Source: an uncultured Oscillospiraceae bacterium
Lineage (GTDB): Bacteria; Bacillota; Clostridia; Oscillospirales; Ruminococcaceae
Reading direction: 5' to 3'
Length of the DNA stretch: 37,781 bases
Assembly (NCBI GenBank): GCA_934481445.1
Contig: CAKSPC010000025.1
Span: 1-37,781, forward strand
Part shown: positions 1-8,934 of the stretch, piece by piece
How positions within the stretch are numbered: the first letter of the stretch is position 1
Layout: each line of letters begins with the position of its first letter
The notes under the pieces: model-generated
What the model was told of the DNA's origin: nothing
Seen by the model: the letters and a program-made list of their open reading frames with translations, nothing else
The model's database searches: none
Translations under genes and position numbers: made by a program

Positions 1-150
1 TCAGCAGTCAAGCAGATGAAAGATTCAAACAAGGCGTACACTGAAGATTTTGACGGCGCTGTTGCCAGCGGGTATGTTCCCTGCAAGAAGTGCAATCCTA
101 TCTCCTGCCTCATTCCTTTCAACACGCTCTATGGAGCAGGTAAAGGTTGA
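1..150 (+). pseudogene. C-terminal tail of a cysteine-motif (Ada-like/ComEC-MBL-type) protein, cut by window edge
   Basis: Reading frame 1 from the first base carries the pattern AVKQM..SNKAY, then GYVPCKKCNP at about 73-99. This matches the small metal-binding tail (CxxV..M...NK...GYxPCxxCxP) found at the C-terminus of many Firmicutes metallo-beta-lactamase/ComEC-type and nuclease proteins. Such proteins normally stop at or just after the CNP. Here the frame runs on for 16 unrelated residues to a TGA at 148-150, while a different frame becomes transketolase-like from about 103. I infer a recombination junction near 100. The upstream part of the gene lies outside the window, so the parent protein cannot be named. 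Confidence 0.5.
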
Positions 151-817
151 CTGCGCTTATTCGCACAACAACGTTAAATTACTCGGTATCTCCGGGGGAA
201 TATCCTATGGCGCGCTTGGAATGACTCATCACTCCACTACGGACATCGCGGATATGGCGTCGATACCTGGAATGAGGGTGTACCTGCCTTCCGACCGTAT
301 CCAGACAGAATGCCTTATGCGGTCCCTGATGGGCGATAGTGAACCTGCATATATCCGCACAGGAAGAAACGCGGTCGATGACGTATACGATGAAAACTGC
401 TGTTCCTTTGAGATGGACAGAGCTTCAGTAGTCCGCGAGGGCACTGATCTTGCAATAATAGCCTGCGGTGAAATGGTGCTTGCTGCAAAGCGTGCCGCCG
501 AAGCGCTCGGAAGATCCGGGATAAGCGCAGCGGTTTTCGATATGTACTGCGTAAAGCCTATCGACCGTGAGGCAGTAATAAAAGCTGCCCGGACAGGACT
601 TGTCATTACGGCAGAGGAAAACGTTGCAATAGGCGGAATGTGGAGCATGGTGTCGCAGATAATAGCCCGTGAATGCCCATGCAGGGTGATAAATCTTACG
701 CTTCCTGACGAGCCTGTGATAACCGGAACGTCAAAAGAGATATTCAGCTATTACGGGCTTGATGCAGATGGTATAGTATCAGCGGCTGTTGAAGCATTGA
801 AGGAGCAACAGTTATGA
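103..817 (+). pseudogene. Transketolase C-terminal subunit, 5'-truncated
   Basis: The protein matches the C-terminal half of split transketolases: a pyrimidine-binding segment with SFLSTRSMEQVKVD and GALGMTHHSTTDIADM, then the transketolase C domain (VKPIDREAVIKAA, VITAEENVAIGGM). Split subunits of this kind are about 310 residues and start with the TPP-contacting part of the PYR domain including the GIxEQ glutamate. Here recognisable homology begins only at about 103, so roughly the first 70-80 residues are missing and are replaced by another gene's tail. The only in-frame starts upstream are weak (a TTG at 50). The 3' end is normal and overlaps the next gene by ATGA (814-817), as in an operon with a carbohydrate kinase. 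The fragment lacks the catalytic glutamate and is probably inactive. Confidence 0.75.
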
Positions 818-1588
818 ACAGGCAGGACATATGCATTCTGTCGATAGACCAGTCCACTCAAGGAACAAAGGCGCTTGTATTTGACAGTTCCGGCAAGCTG
901 AAAGCACGCGCGTATAAATCCCACAGGCAGCTGGTAAACGAAAAATGCTGGGTCGAACATAATCCGGAGGAGCTGCTGTCAAACGTGGCGGAGGTCTGCC
1001 GGGAAGCAATAAGCAAGGCGGACGTTTCTTCCTCAAGTATAGCTGCAGTAGGAATAACAAATCAGCGCGAAACTACTCTCATGTGGAATCGCGTTACTGG
1101 AAAACCTATTGCTAACGCAGTTGTATGGCAGTGTTCGAGGGCAAAAGAAATATGTCAGCGAAAGGAAATCGCCTCTTTTGGTGAACGAATAAAATCGCGT
1201 ACCGGACTTACTCTGTCCCCGTTTTTCCCTGCCGCAAAAGCTGCATGGCTGATGGAGAATATTCCGGAAGCGCGAGAACTCTCCGAAAATGGAAGATTAT
1301 GCTGTGGGACTATCGATTCGTGGCTTATATATTCGCTGACCGAGGAAAGGAACTTTTTCACTGATGTTTCCAATGCGTCCAGAACACAGCTTTTCAATAT
1401 ACGGACGCTCCAATGGGATAATGGGCGCTGCGTTCGCCGCAGGCATATCAGCCGGAATATACGATAGCAGCTCTGTATACGATGCAATAAAATACAAAGT
1501 ATATTCTCCTCGAATAAGCGAGGAACTTCGCAGAGAAAAATACTCGGGCTGGCAGAATGCAATACATCAGGTGCTGGCTCATAATTAA
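814..1588 (+). pseudogene. FGGY-family carbohydrate (glycerol-like) kinase with large internal deletion
   Basis: The first 200 residues are the FGGY N-terminal domain, with ILSIDQSTQGTKALVFD near the start, NQRETTLMWNRVTGKPI in the middle and VSNASRTQLFNIRTLQWD at the end, very like glycerol kinase. At about 1417 the sequence jumps frame into IMGAAFAAGISAGIYD and a tail with EELRREKYSGWQNAI, which is the extreme C-terminus of the same family (GAAYLAG...YAGWKKA). About 240-270 codons are missing, including nearly all of the C-terminal ATPase domain, and the two pieces are out of frame. The direct product is a 217-residue truncated protein ending at 1467. It overlaps the upstream transketolase stop by ATGA. 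Inactive by inference, or an assembly collapse. Confidence 0.85.
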
Positions 1589-1590
1589 CA

Positions 1591-1630
1591 ACAGCCTGTC
1601 AACAAGATAGTTGGCAGGCTGTAATTGTTT
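1591..1630 (+). terminator. Hairpin terminator between the kinase relic and lacZ
   Basis: ACAGCCTGTCAAC and GTTGGCAGGCTGT form a 13-bp stem with one G-U wobble and a short AAGATA-type loop, followed by TAATTGTTT. It lies just after the kinase stop and faces the lacZ stop at 1663, so it may serve both convergent genes. Confidence 0.65.
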
Positions 1631-1662
1631 CTGCAATTCTGAAATCTATCAGCAGGTATCAC

Positions 1663-4600
1663 TTATACTGAACCGATGAAAATCTCAAATCCCAAATGAT
1701 ATGTTTTTCTTCCGATATTAAGAGATTCATCGAGCTGGCTGCTCCAAGCCATATCACTGCCTATCTGACTGTGCGCAGCGTCGATATGGAAATATACCTC
1801 CGGAGTTCTGGCTATTTCGTGGTCGTGAGCCGCATTGCAGGCACTAATGGGATAATGATGTGCGTCAAAGTGGAATGGCGACATTCCTGTGAATCTGATA
1901 ATTCGGCTTTCAGAGCGAAATTCTGTCCATCGGCAATCCTCATGACCGCCGTTTTCTGAAGGCGGGTTATATTGAAATTGAAGATCGGAAACATTACTGC
2001 TGTAAATACCAATAGGAGTGCATGATTTACGGTCTGGATAGTTTTCGTTTTCTCCCCGACCATAGTATGAGAGCTTTTCAAATCCCCCAGGAATGATCAG
2101 TTCAAGCCCGATTCTCGGCAAAAGTTTTGGTAACACAGACACGGTATATTCTGTTGTGAGTGTTCCATCTTCGTTGATCATATATAGCAGCTTTGCATTG
2201 CCGAAGGGTTTTCCTGATACCGTATATGTGTGTTCAAACAATACGACTGCCGATTTTTCATTTCTCATGACGCCGTTAAAAACAACATCAGTAGAAAGTT
2301 TGTCCGCAATGTGATATTCATCATATGCGCCCCAGTTTGGGCAACAGTCTATTCCGCTGCGCGGCCGGGAAAAGCATGGCCTTATGGAGTTTTCAAGGCA
2401 TAAAAGGTTATCGTATGCGACGGAAAGGATTTCAGAAGTCTGTTTAGATATGAAGTATCTGTATTTGCTGATGTTGATCGTCAGGATATCCGTATCATCA
2501 TACATATAAAGCGGATACTGCATACGCGGAGCGCTCTGTCTGTAATTATATCCATTCAGTTCAAACTGGCTATGGATAACAATATCACCATCTTCGGAAT
2601 ACCACTGTTTCTCTTTTTCAGATACAATAAAATCAATATAGTATTCACAACCGTTTCTTCGTTCGAAAGAAATGTCGGGAGTTATTTCCTTTGAACAGCC
2701 TGGCATTATTTCAGGCATATTGAGCTTTTCTTCTGAAATCACATACCCATTTTCTTTTATCTGCATAAGTACGGAAAAATCGCTCATAGGTCTGGTAGAC
2801 GATTTATTAATAAAAATATAGCGCCCTTCGTATGGATAAGTCCTTGACCATGCAGTGCTTTCTGGCTCTTTGATCTGTATTGGAGAATATGTATGCCTTA
2901 CTTCGCAGGCAACCGGTTTCCATGTAAGGTCTGGCATGACAATGCCGTTATTGGTCATATACGGCGGGTTATCTTCATCTGTATAGTCCTCGTTGAAATC
3001 ACCACCGTAGCCATAAAAAAGTCTGCCATCGTCTGTATGTGCGATAAGACTTTTATCCTGCCAGTCCCATATATAACCACCTTGGAATCTCTGGTATTTA
3101 TCAATGAGATCGTTGAACTTGTATAATCCACCACCGCTGTTGCATATCTGGTAAAGATATTCAACCATAATTATCGGGCGATCATCAATTATATCGGCAG
3201 CCATTGTTTCAATCGAACTTATTGGAGCATACATATTGCCACGAATATCAGATATGTTTTTCGGAGGTCCACCTGCCTCATACTGACATAATCTGTCCTT
3301 GTCATACTCTTTGATAAATCCATACATTGCAGCATGCGATGCTCCGAATCCGCTTTCATTTCCCAAAGACCATGAGTAAATCGATACATGATTTTTAAAT
3401 GTCTGAACCATACGGACTGCTCGTTCGAGATATAGTGATGAATATGAGGGATCATGCGAGAGTTCTCCCGCCATGCCATGAGTTTCAAGATTGCATTCAC
3501 AGATAAGAAGAAGACCGTATCTATCGCACAAACGATACCATTCCGGACAGTCAGGATAATGGCAGGTACGAACGGAATTGATGCCAATTCGTTTCATTTC
3601 CTTTATTTCTTTTATCATATGTTCCGTGCTGACAGTTCTTCCATCAGGGCAGTGTTCATGACGGTTCACTCCTTTAACTATCAGCCTTTTGCCGTTAAGA
3701 TAAAGAATCCCATTTTTGATCTCAAGCTTTTTGAAACCTATATCCGCGGCTTCGATATCAACCGTTTTGCCATCTGCATCTATAAGCGACAGAACTATTT
3801 TGTACAAAAACGGCGTTTCAGGCTCCCATAGCTCAACGCTGTTCAAATGGAGATTCAGTCTTGCTGTGTGGGCTGAAGGAGACTCTATATTCCGGTATCC
3901 TGCAAATGCATTAACAGCAGACGTATTCTCACATATGAGTGTATTGTTCCTGTAAATCTCAGCTCTGACACTATGATCCGCATATCCGTCGGCCTTTGTT
4001 ACAGAGACATCAACGCATACTTCTCCGCTGAATGAATGTAAATCTGGAATGGCAGAAATTTTATAGTCTTCTATCGAAATACGCGGTTTGACGATTATCT
4101 GTACATTCCTGTATATCCCGGACAGATACCAATAGTCCTGATCTTCAAAATAAGTTGATGTTGCAAATCTTGTGACCATAACAGATATCAGATTTTTGCC
4201 TGAAACAACAAATGGTGTAATATCAAATTCGGATGGCAGTTTGCTGTCCTCTGAGTAGCCGACAAATTTTCCGTTTATCCACAAATAATAAGCTGTTTCA
4301 ACGCCTTCAAAATAAATGCAGACTTTTTTCGAATTGATGTCGTCCGGGAGCTCAAACCATTTTCTGTAACAGCCAGTGGGATTGTGTTCAGGAATGACAG
4401 GCGCATTATAGGCTTTCACCCCTGTTTTTCCGGTGATGACGGCACAGTGTTTGTTTGCCTCAAGAGACCATGGGTAGTGCATATTCGTATAAATCGGAGA
4501 ACTAAAGCTCTGTGTTTCCCAGTTGCCAGGTACGGTTATGCTTTCAGTAAACCCATCAAAATCCGTTTTATAGAATTCTGGTGCTTTTTCGGGCGATTCA

Positions 4601-4758
4601 TAAATTGCAAATTCATATTTGCCATTTAGAGATATCACGTTTGAAGAAGAATCACTTTTTAAAGCCTTGTTTGTGTTCTCGAAAGCGTAAAGCGGCGAAT
4701 GAGAGAATTTCCTGTTCCATGATGATATATCCTTTGAAGTGTGAAAAATAAGATCCAT
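1663..4758 (-). CDS. lacZ: Beta-galactosidase, GH2 family (LacZ type)
   Basis: This 1031-residue protein has the full LacZ layout and the family's usual length. It contains the sugar-binding domain (YSEDSKLPSEFD, FEDQDYWYLSGIYRNV), the TIM barrel (GVNRHEHCPDGR, CHYPDCPEWY, NLETHGM), the acid/base GNESG, the nucleophile region (IIMVEYLYQICNSGGG, then GGYIWDWQDKSL) and a C-terminal beta-sandwich domain. It hydrolyses terminal beta-galactosides such as lactose. There is no signal peptide, so it is cytoplasmic. The ATG at 4756-4758 follows AAGAAGGAGG, and a consensus sigma-A promoter lies immediately upstream. The position equivalent to E. coli His540, after nucleophile Glu537, is Tyr (EYLYQ instead of EYAHA), so substrate preference may differ. 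It sits among decayed carbohydrate genes and next to a galactoside-type acetyltransferase. Confidence 0.95.
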   Translation of the reverse strand: MDLIFHTSKDISSWNRKFSHSPLYAFENTNKALKSDSSSNVISLNGKYEFAIYESPEKAPEFYKTDFDGFTESITVPGNWETQSFSSPIYTNMHYPWSLEANKHCAVITGKTGVKAYNAPVIPEHNPTGCYRKWFELPDDINSKKVCIYFEGVETAYYLWINGKFVGYSEDSKLPSEFDITPFVVSGKNLISVMVTRFATSTYFEDQDYWYLSGIYRNVQIIVKPRISIEDYKISAIPDLHSFSGEVCVDVSVTKADGYADHSVRAEIYRNNTLICENTSAVNAFAGYRNIESPSAHTARLNLHLNSVELWEPETPFLYKIVLSLIDADGKTVDIEAADIGFKKLEIKNGILYLNGKRLIVKGVNRHEHCPDGRTVSTEHMIKEIKEMKRIGINSVRTCHYPDCPEWYRLCDRYGLLLICECNLETHGMAGELSHDPSYSSLYLERAVRMVQTFKNHVSIYSWSLGNESGFGASHAAMYGFIKEYDKDRLCQYEAGGPPKNISDIRGNMYAPISSIETMAADIIDDRPIIMVEYLYQICNSGGGLYKFNDLIDKYQRFQGGYIWDWQDKSLIAHTDDGRLFYGYGGDFNEDYTDEDNPPYMTNNGIVMPDLTWKPVACEVRHTYSPIQIKEPESTAWSRTYPYEGRYIFINKSSTRPMSDFSVLMQIKENGYVISEEKLNMPEIMPGCSKEITPDISFERRNGCEYYIDFIVSEKEKQWYSEDGDIVIHSQFELNGYNYRQSAPRMQYPLYMYDDTDILTINISKYRYFISKQTSEILSVAYDNLLCLENSIRPCFSRPRSGIDCCPNWGAYDEYHIADKLSTDVVFNGVMRNEKSAVVLFEHTYTVSGKPFGNAKLLYMINEDGTLTTEYTVSVLPKLLPRIGLELIIPGGFEKLSYYGRGENENYPDRKSCTPIGIYSSNVSDLQFQYNPPSENGGHEDCRWTEFRSESRIIRFTGMSPFHFDAHHYPISACNAAHDHEIARTPEVYFHIDAAHSQIGSDMAWSSQLDESLNIGRKTYHLGFEIFIGSV

Positions 4759-4784
4759 ATGATCCTTACCTCCTTCTTAAAATT

Positions 4785-4813
4785 ATTATAACACAGCAAA
4801 ATCATATTGTCAA
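4785..4813 (-). promoter_or_regulatory. Consensus sigma-A promoter of lacZ
   Basis: On the minus strand TTGACA (4808-4813), 17 bp and TATAAT (4785-4790) match the sigma-A consensus exactly. The lacZ ribosome binding site follows within about 15 bases. No clear operator was seen, which suggests high basal expression or regulation by a distant cre-like site. Confidence 0.85.
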
Positions 4814-4837
4814 CGCGGAGTTATTGAAATGAGTGAA

Positions 4838-4859
4838 GGCTCCCGACCGGTCAGGAGCC
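4838..4859 (-). terminator. Hairpin after the solute-binding-protein relic
   Basis: GGCTCC and GGAGCC pair around a GC-rich loop that itself contains ACCGGT. The hairpin lies 12 bases past the stop of the minus-strand gene. Only a weak T-rich run follows (TTCACTCATTT), so termination may be partial. Confidence 0.5.
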
Positions 4860-4870
4860 ATTCATAGTTC

Positions 4871-5790
4871 TTAGCTATTTTCTGAAATTTCCTTGTTGAT
4901 GTCGTCAATACGAGCCTGAATGGGAGCAAAGTTTGTTTCTCTCAGCTGTGTGTATGTCTGATCTCCCTGGAGATAAACATACTTTGTAAGCTGTTCAACA
5001 TTTGACTCGGACGTGTCGTTGCTTGAGATATCGCTTCCGAGACCGTTCTTGAAATCGAATATCGGAGTGATAGGACTTGTTCCGTCAAGTTTGGTGAGAG
5101 AGTTGATAAAATCAAGATTTTCCTTCGACCAGTTATACTTTTCCATGTACTGCTTTGTTGCCGCCTCGGCTGTATCCGGGTCAGCAGCGGTTGTCGCGCA
5201 GCAGTCTATCCATGCGGCTACACCGTCTGCGTAATCGCTGCCCTTGCACCACATAAGGGAATCCTGCTTCATGAAGTGATAATACTTGTCGGCCTGCGGG
5301 TCTCTCGGGAACGGAACGACCTTTACTTCATCGTCTGCCCATCCGAACTTTTCCACGAATGGAGAGATCGTATTTTCATATACCCATGTTCCTCCGTCAG
5401 CCCAGAACAGTGTATCTCCGCTTGCCCATGCTTTCGGGTTCGTAGACCAGTTGTTGAGCTCATGCCTCGGATACCGCAGATTCTCTTTCTGAAGTGTTGC
5501 CAGCAGATTTTCAGCTCTTTCAACATTGGGAGAGTACATATTGTTGATTATCTGAGTGCCATCGTTTCCGACCAGCGGAGTGCCTGTCGATGTCAGGAAC
5601 TCATTTTCCGGGTGATATCCGTCTATTGCGAACTTGCCGTCGCCGCTGTTCTGGAATGCGCGCGCAAGCGAAAGGAACGTATCCCAGGTCCAGTTTCCTT
5701 GTTCGGAATGGATATCGAATACATGAGGGAGTCCATGCATGGATTTTTCAAATTCCGTCATGCCCACTGCCTTCCTATTCTGGAATATCA
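4871..5790 (-). pseudogene. Sugar ABC transporter extracellular solute-binding protein (family 1), N-terminus missing
   Basis: The conserved part reads GNWTWDTFLSLARAF, then WASGDTLFWADGGTWVYE and DSLMWCKGSDYADGVAAWIDCC, typical of family 1 solute-binding proteins that capture oligosaccharides for ABC importers. Family members are about 420-480 residues with a lipoprotein signal peptide and LxxC lipobox. Here roughly the first 100-150 residues, including signal and first lobe, are gone. Toward its 5' end the frame runs into the 3' end of the acetyltransferase gene (stop at 5775) in another frame, so a recombination junction lies between about 5700 and 5790. A start at ATG 5761 is possible, but the product would not be exported. 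No permease genes accompany it. Probably non-functional. Confidence 0.75.
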
Positions 5791-6350
5791 TTTTCAATAT
5801 CCCTGATTTTTTTCGCCGGGACGCCACCAACCACGCAGTTGTCCGGCACATCGTGGGTCACGACGGCTCCTGCGGCGATGACCACATTATTGCCGATGGT
5901 CACGCCGGGGAGAATGGTGCAGTTACCGCCGATCCACACATCGTTTCCGATGGCAATCGGCTTTCCGATACCAAGGTGTTCTCTGCGCCCCTTTGGCGTG
6001 AGCGGATGGTTGACCGTGGTAATGAGCGTGTTCGGCCCGATCATCACATAATCCCCGATATACACCGGCATAATGTCAAGAATGGTCACATTGTAGTTGG
6101 CAAGGAACTGGTCGCCTACATGGATATTCTTACCGTTGTCGCACATGAAGCCAGGGCAAAGGCACACATCGCGCCCAACAGAGCCAAAATACTTTTGTAT
6201 CAGCTCTGCCTGTTCCGTTTCGGCTGCGTCCTTATCCTGCATCTGCCGCAGTTCACGGCAGAAACGAATTGCATTCAGCTTTCTTCCGTTGACGCCTGCA
6301 TCCCAGAAGTCATAGTAAAGACCGGCGTCCAGCTTTTCTTCTTCCGTCAT
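5775..6350 (-). CDS. Maltose/galactoside O-acetyltransferase (hexapeptide-repeat family)
   Basis: The 191-residue protein is full length for the maltose O-acetyltransferase/LacA family. The N-terminal Mac domain (EKLDAGLYYDFWD...LNAIRFCRELRQM) is followed by left-handed beta-helix hexapeptides (VYIGDYVMIGPNTLI, IGNDVWIGGNCTILPGVTIG) and the closing GGVPAKKIR. The catalytic His is seen in TTVNHPL. It transfers acetyl from acetyl-CoA to sugars, probably in detoxification of non-metabolised glycosides. The start follows GAGGG about 7 bases upstream. It begins 10 bp after the stop of the AlkZ-like gene and is likely co-transcribed with it. Its last codons overlap the junction with the truncated binding protein, but the C-terminus looks complete. 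The substrate cannot be fixed from sequence. Confidence 0.88.
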   Translation of the reverse strand: MTEEEKLDAGLYYDFWDAGVNGRKLNAIRFCRELRQMQDKDAAETEQAELIQKYFGSVGRDVCLCPGFMCDNGKNIHVGDQFLANYNVTILDIMPVYIGDYVMIGPNTLITTVNHPLTPKGRREHLGIGKPIAIGNDVWIGGNCTILPGVTIGNNVVIAAGAVVTHDVPDNCVVGGVPAKKIRDIENDIPE

Positions 6351-6360
6351 TATAGATCCC

Positions 6361-7035
6361 TCATTTCATCAGTTTCAAAAGTTGTGTTTCTTCCACATTT
6401 CGCAGAACGCTTTTCAGATGAGCGATAATGCGCGCCTTTGACTCTTCCGGTTCTTTTCCGTAAGCCGAGGTCACGAGTTCATATCCGAACTGTGCCTCCG
6501 GTGTGGTGTACTGCGCCACACCCCAGCCATATGCACGCCCGAATTTATCCCGCATATAGACAAAATCCCCGATGGTAACATAGGTCTGCATCTGAAGCCG
6601 GGTAATTACCGTATCAAAGCCCTTGTTGCCATCCTTACAGTAATTGCACAGGGCTTTCAGTTTCTTGGACAGAATCGTCCCGTGCTCTGCGACTGCGTCA
6701 TAGACCTCTTTGTCCTTGCGGGAGGCACGACCATCGTCATAGCGGGCGTCGAAATCATAACCGTTCCTTCTGAAGTTGGCAAAGTCCGGAAACCACTCCC
6801 TGCTGATAAAACCGGCTTTGCCGCCAAAGAACCTCCCATAAGCGCATTGACCGCTCCGTGCAGCCGGACCTTTCCACTCCCATGGACCATCTGCTTCATC
6901 TGAGAACCAAAGCTCAGGCGGGCAGCATTCCTCCACGGAAAAGCCGGGAATCGCGCCTGCGAAAAATGGCAGGAAACCAAGTTCTGTTGTAAGGGAAATG
7001 ATGTCCGCGGGACTGCGCAGCGTTTGGAATCTCAT
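6361..7035 (-). CDS. AlkZ/YcaQ-related conserved protein
   Basis: This 224-residue protein contains GFLPFFAGAIPGFSVEE near the N-terminus, then a PWEWKGP segment, WFPDFANFRRNGYDFDARYDDG, a SRKDKEVYD stretch and TRLQMQTYVTIGDF. I recognise this combination as the conserved Firmicutes family annotated as AlkZ-related, distantly like winged-helix HTH_42 DNA glycosylases. The assignment is from memory of the family pattern and could be wrong. No membrane segment or signal peptide is seen. The ATG at 7033-7035 follows AAGAGTGATT. It lies 10 bp upstream of the acetyltransferase gene and 76 bp downstream of the flavin reductase, past a hairpin. A role in nucleotide or DNA damage handling is only inferred. 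Confidence 0.55.
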   Translation of the reverse strand: MRFQTLRSPADIISLTTELGFLPFFAGAIPGFSVEECCPPELWFSDEADGPWEWKGPAARSGQCAYGRFFGGKAGFISREWFPDFANFRRNGYDFDARYDDGRASRKDKEVYDAVAEHGTILSKKLKALCNYCKDGNKGFDTVITRLQMQTYVTIGDFVYMRDKFGRAYGWGVAQYTTPEAQFGYELVTSAYGKEPEESKARIIAHLKSVLRNVEETQLLKLMK

Positions 7036-7076
7036 TGCGAATCACTCTTTTCTGCTATTATTATGATTGCCTTAAA

Positions 7077-7102
7077 GGGGAGATTTCGGCTGAAACCTCC
7101 CC
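7077..7102 (-). terminator. Hairpin terminator after the flavin reductase gene
   Basis: GGGGAGATTTC and GAAACCTCCCC form an imperfect stem around GGCT. On the minus strand the stem is followed by TTTAAGG. It starts 9 bp past the flavin reductase stop and separates it from the AlkZ-like gene. Confidence 0.6.
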
Positions 7103-7111
7103 ATAAGTAAA

Positions 7112-7603
7112 TTACATTAAGTTCATCTTGTCCCAGAGAATATTTCCGTTTGCGTCAAGATATTCTTCATCAACATGAACTGCTTCGACCTTTCCGATGA
7201 AAAGCTCATGCGTACCGGGCATTGTGCTATCCACAATGCTGCACTCAATGCTTACGGGGCAATCCGTCAGTATTGGGGCGTTGACATATGTTGCGTCCTC
7301 CCAGTTCAGATCCATTGCAGTAAATTTGTCCTCATCTCTTCCGGAAGCAGAACCAAGATATCCGTATTCCTTGCTGAAGCTTTTCTTCGGAAGATTTATC
7401 ACAAAGCAACCGGATTCCTTTACCATATGGTGCGAGTAGCGGGAAGGCATAATGCCGATCATAACCATCACCGGGTCAAGACTTACATTAGCCGTAAATC
7501 CGACAACAAGCGCATTATTCTTGCCGTCCTTGTCACGACAGGACACGACCGTCTGCGGAACAGGCTGTAAACATAACACAGTGTTTTTTGCCAATTTTTT
7601 CAT
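7112..7603 (-). CDS. Flavin reductase family protein (flavoredoxin-like)
   Basis: A 163-residue FMN-binding split-barrel protein. The N-terminus KNTVLCLQPVPQTVVSC, the core ALVVGFTANVSLDPVMVMIGI and the strand SGCFVINLP are typical of the flavin reductase/flavoredoxin family, and the C-terminal GKVEAVHVDEEYLD..G closes the fold. It would bind FMN and shuttle electrons from NAD(P)H or a partner. The start follows AAGGAGAG. It lies 15 bp after the iron alcohol dehydrogenase stop, so both are probably on one transcript, suggesting aldehyde/alcohol or redox-stress metabolism. The partner is unknown. Confidence 0.88.
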   Translation of the reverse strand: MKKLAKNTVLCLQPVPQTVVSCRDKDGKNNALVVGFTANVSLDPVMVMIGIMPSRYSHHMVKESGCFVINLPKKSFSKEYGYLGSASGRDEDKFTAMDLNWEDATYVNAPILTDCPVSIECSIVDSTMPGTHELFIGKVEAVHVDEEYLDANGNILWDKMNLM

Positions 7604-7618
7604 AGTTTTGATCTCTCC

Positions 7619-8778
7619 TTATCTCCATGCGTTCTGATAGATGGTCAGGTAATCTGCGTCCGACAGAGGAAGCGGATCAGCTGTTGTATCGCCGCCAAGC
7701 ACTTCGTGAAGCTTTGCAGGATAGAGCTTCAGCTCTTCCTCGGTGATACCTGCGTCACTCATTTTTAGGTCAGCGCAGCCGACTGCTACGATCAGTTCGT
7801 CCAAAGCCCTGATGAAATCCTTGCCGGAGGTCGGATTTTCCACACCCATAGCTTTTGCCATTTTGATCATAGGTCCTTCCGCTGCTTTTCTTTCTGCAAA
7901 GAAATCATAGTACGCATGGGCAGTCATGATAAGTCCTGCGCCGTGAACCAGGTCGGGATGGAAACTTCCCATTGTATGTTCAATGGTATGTGCAGATGTG
8001 CACATCATGTAATAGCCTGCAAACGTGTTGGCAAGCGCCATATATCTGCGTGCTTCCTTGTCGTTTCCGTCCTTTACCGCTCTCGGAAGGTATTTTGCTA
8101 CATACTCCACGGTTTTCAGGGCGAACATCTCTGCCATGGGGTGTACATTTTTGTTTACGACAGTTTCCGAAGCATGGAAGAACGCGTCCATACCCTGATA
8201 AGCTGTAAACTTTGCGGGAACGCTCATCATAAGGTCGCTGTCAACGACTGAAATAGTCGGGAACATTGACGGAAAGAAAATTCCGGTCTTTTCGTCTGCG
8301 TCATCATCAGAGATAACGGAAGCAATATCCACTTCGCTTGCAGTTCCCGCGCTGGTAGTAATGCAGATGATAGGAATTGCCGGATTTGCAGGAGCCTTTT
8401 TCCACCTGTTCCGGACAGGGAGTAATCCCAGATATCCCCGTTGTTTGACGCCATAAGTGCGATACATTTTGTGCAGTCCATGATAGAACCGCCGCCGAGA
8501 GCGATCACAAAATCACAGCCGTTTTCACGCACTGCTTTAGCGCCGTCCATGACATTCTGTCTGGTAGGATTTGGACGGATACCCTCAAATAGAACGTGCT
8601 GGACGCCTGCCATGTCAAGCTGCTGTTCCAGTCTGTCAAGATAGCCGAATTTTTTCACGGACTGTCCGCCGATGGCTATCAGGGCTTTCTTTCCGGGCAG
8701 CGTTTCCGAATGAAGGTCGTTCAGCCTTCCCGGACCGAAGAGCACCTTAGTCGGCATATAGAAGTTAAAATTGTACAT
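7619..8778 (-). pseudogene. Iron-containing alcohol dehydrogenase, split by a single frameshift
   Basis: Two overlapping frames reconstruct one about 385-residue family III alcohol dehydrogenase. The 5' part (from 8778) has MPTKVLFGPGRL and the NAD-binding ALGGGSIMDCTK. The 3' part has TTSAGTASEVD and the iron ligands in GMDAFFHASE, IEHTMGSFH and LVHGAG. The frame breaks after WDYSLSGTGGK at a run of five A on the coding strand (five T at 8397-8401). One more A would restore KKAPANPAIP. All catalytic residues remain, so this is a very recent mutation, phase variation or a sequencing error. The start follows AGGAGG. A TATAAT (8831-8836, minus) lies upstream, opposite the divergent AraC gene, its probable regulator. 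It reduces aldehydes or oxidises alcohols with NAD(P). Confidence 0.85.
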
Positions 8779-8881
8779 TTGAATTACCTCCTGTTCCGGC
8801 TTCGTGTTTTATTTTTCAGAGCCTGACTATATTATAGCGTTCTTTTGCCGGAAAAGCACTATCAAATCTTAACGAACACAC

Positions 8882-8910
8882 TTGAAAATTCTAATATTTT
8901 CTGATATAAT
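8882..8910 (+). promoter_or_regulatory. Promoter of the araC-family gene
   Basis: TTGAAA (8882-8887), 17 bp and TATAAT (8905-8910) are followed by GGAGG at 8924-8928 and the ATG at 8935. Confidence 0.8.
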
Positions 8911-8934
8911 GATAACTAAACATGGAGGTGCATT

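Noticed and set aside
7619..8778. Two separate overlapping alcohol dehydrogenase genes
   Set aside because: The two frames contain complementary, non-overlapping halves of one family III enzyme, and one inserted base rejoins them.
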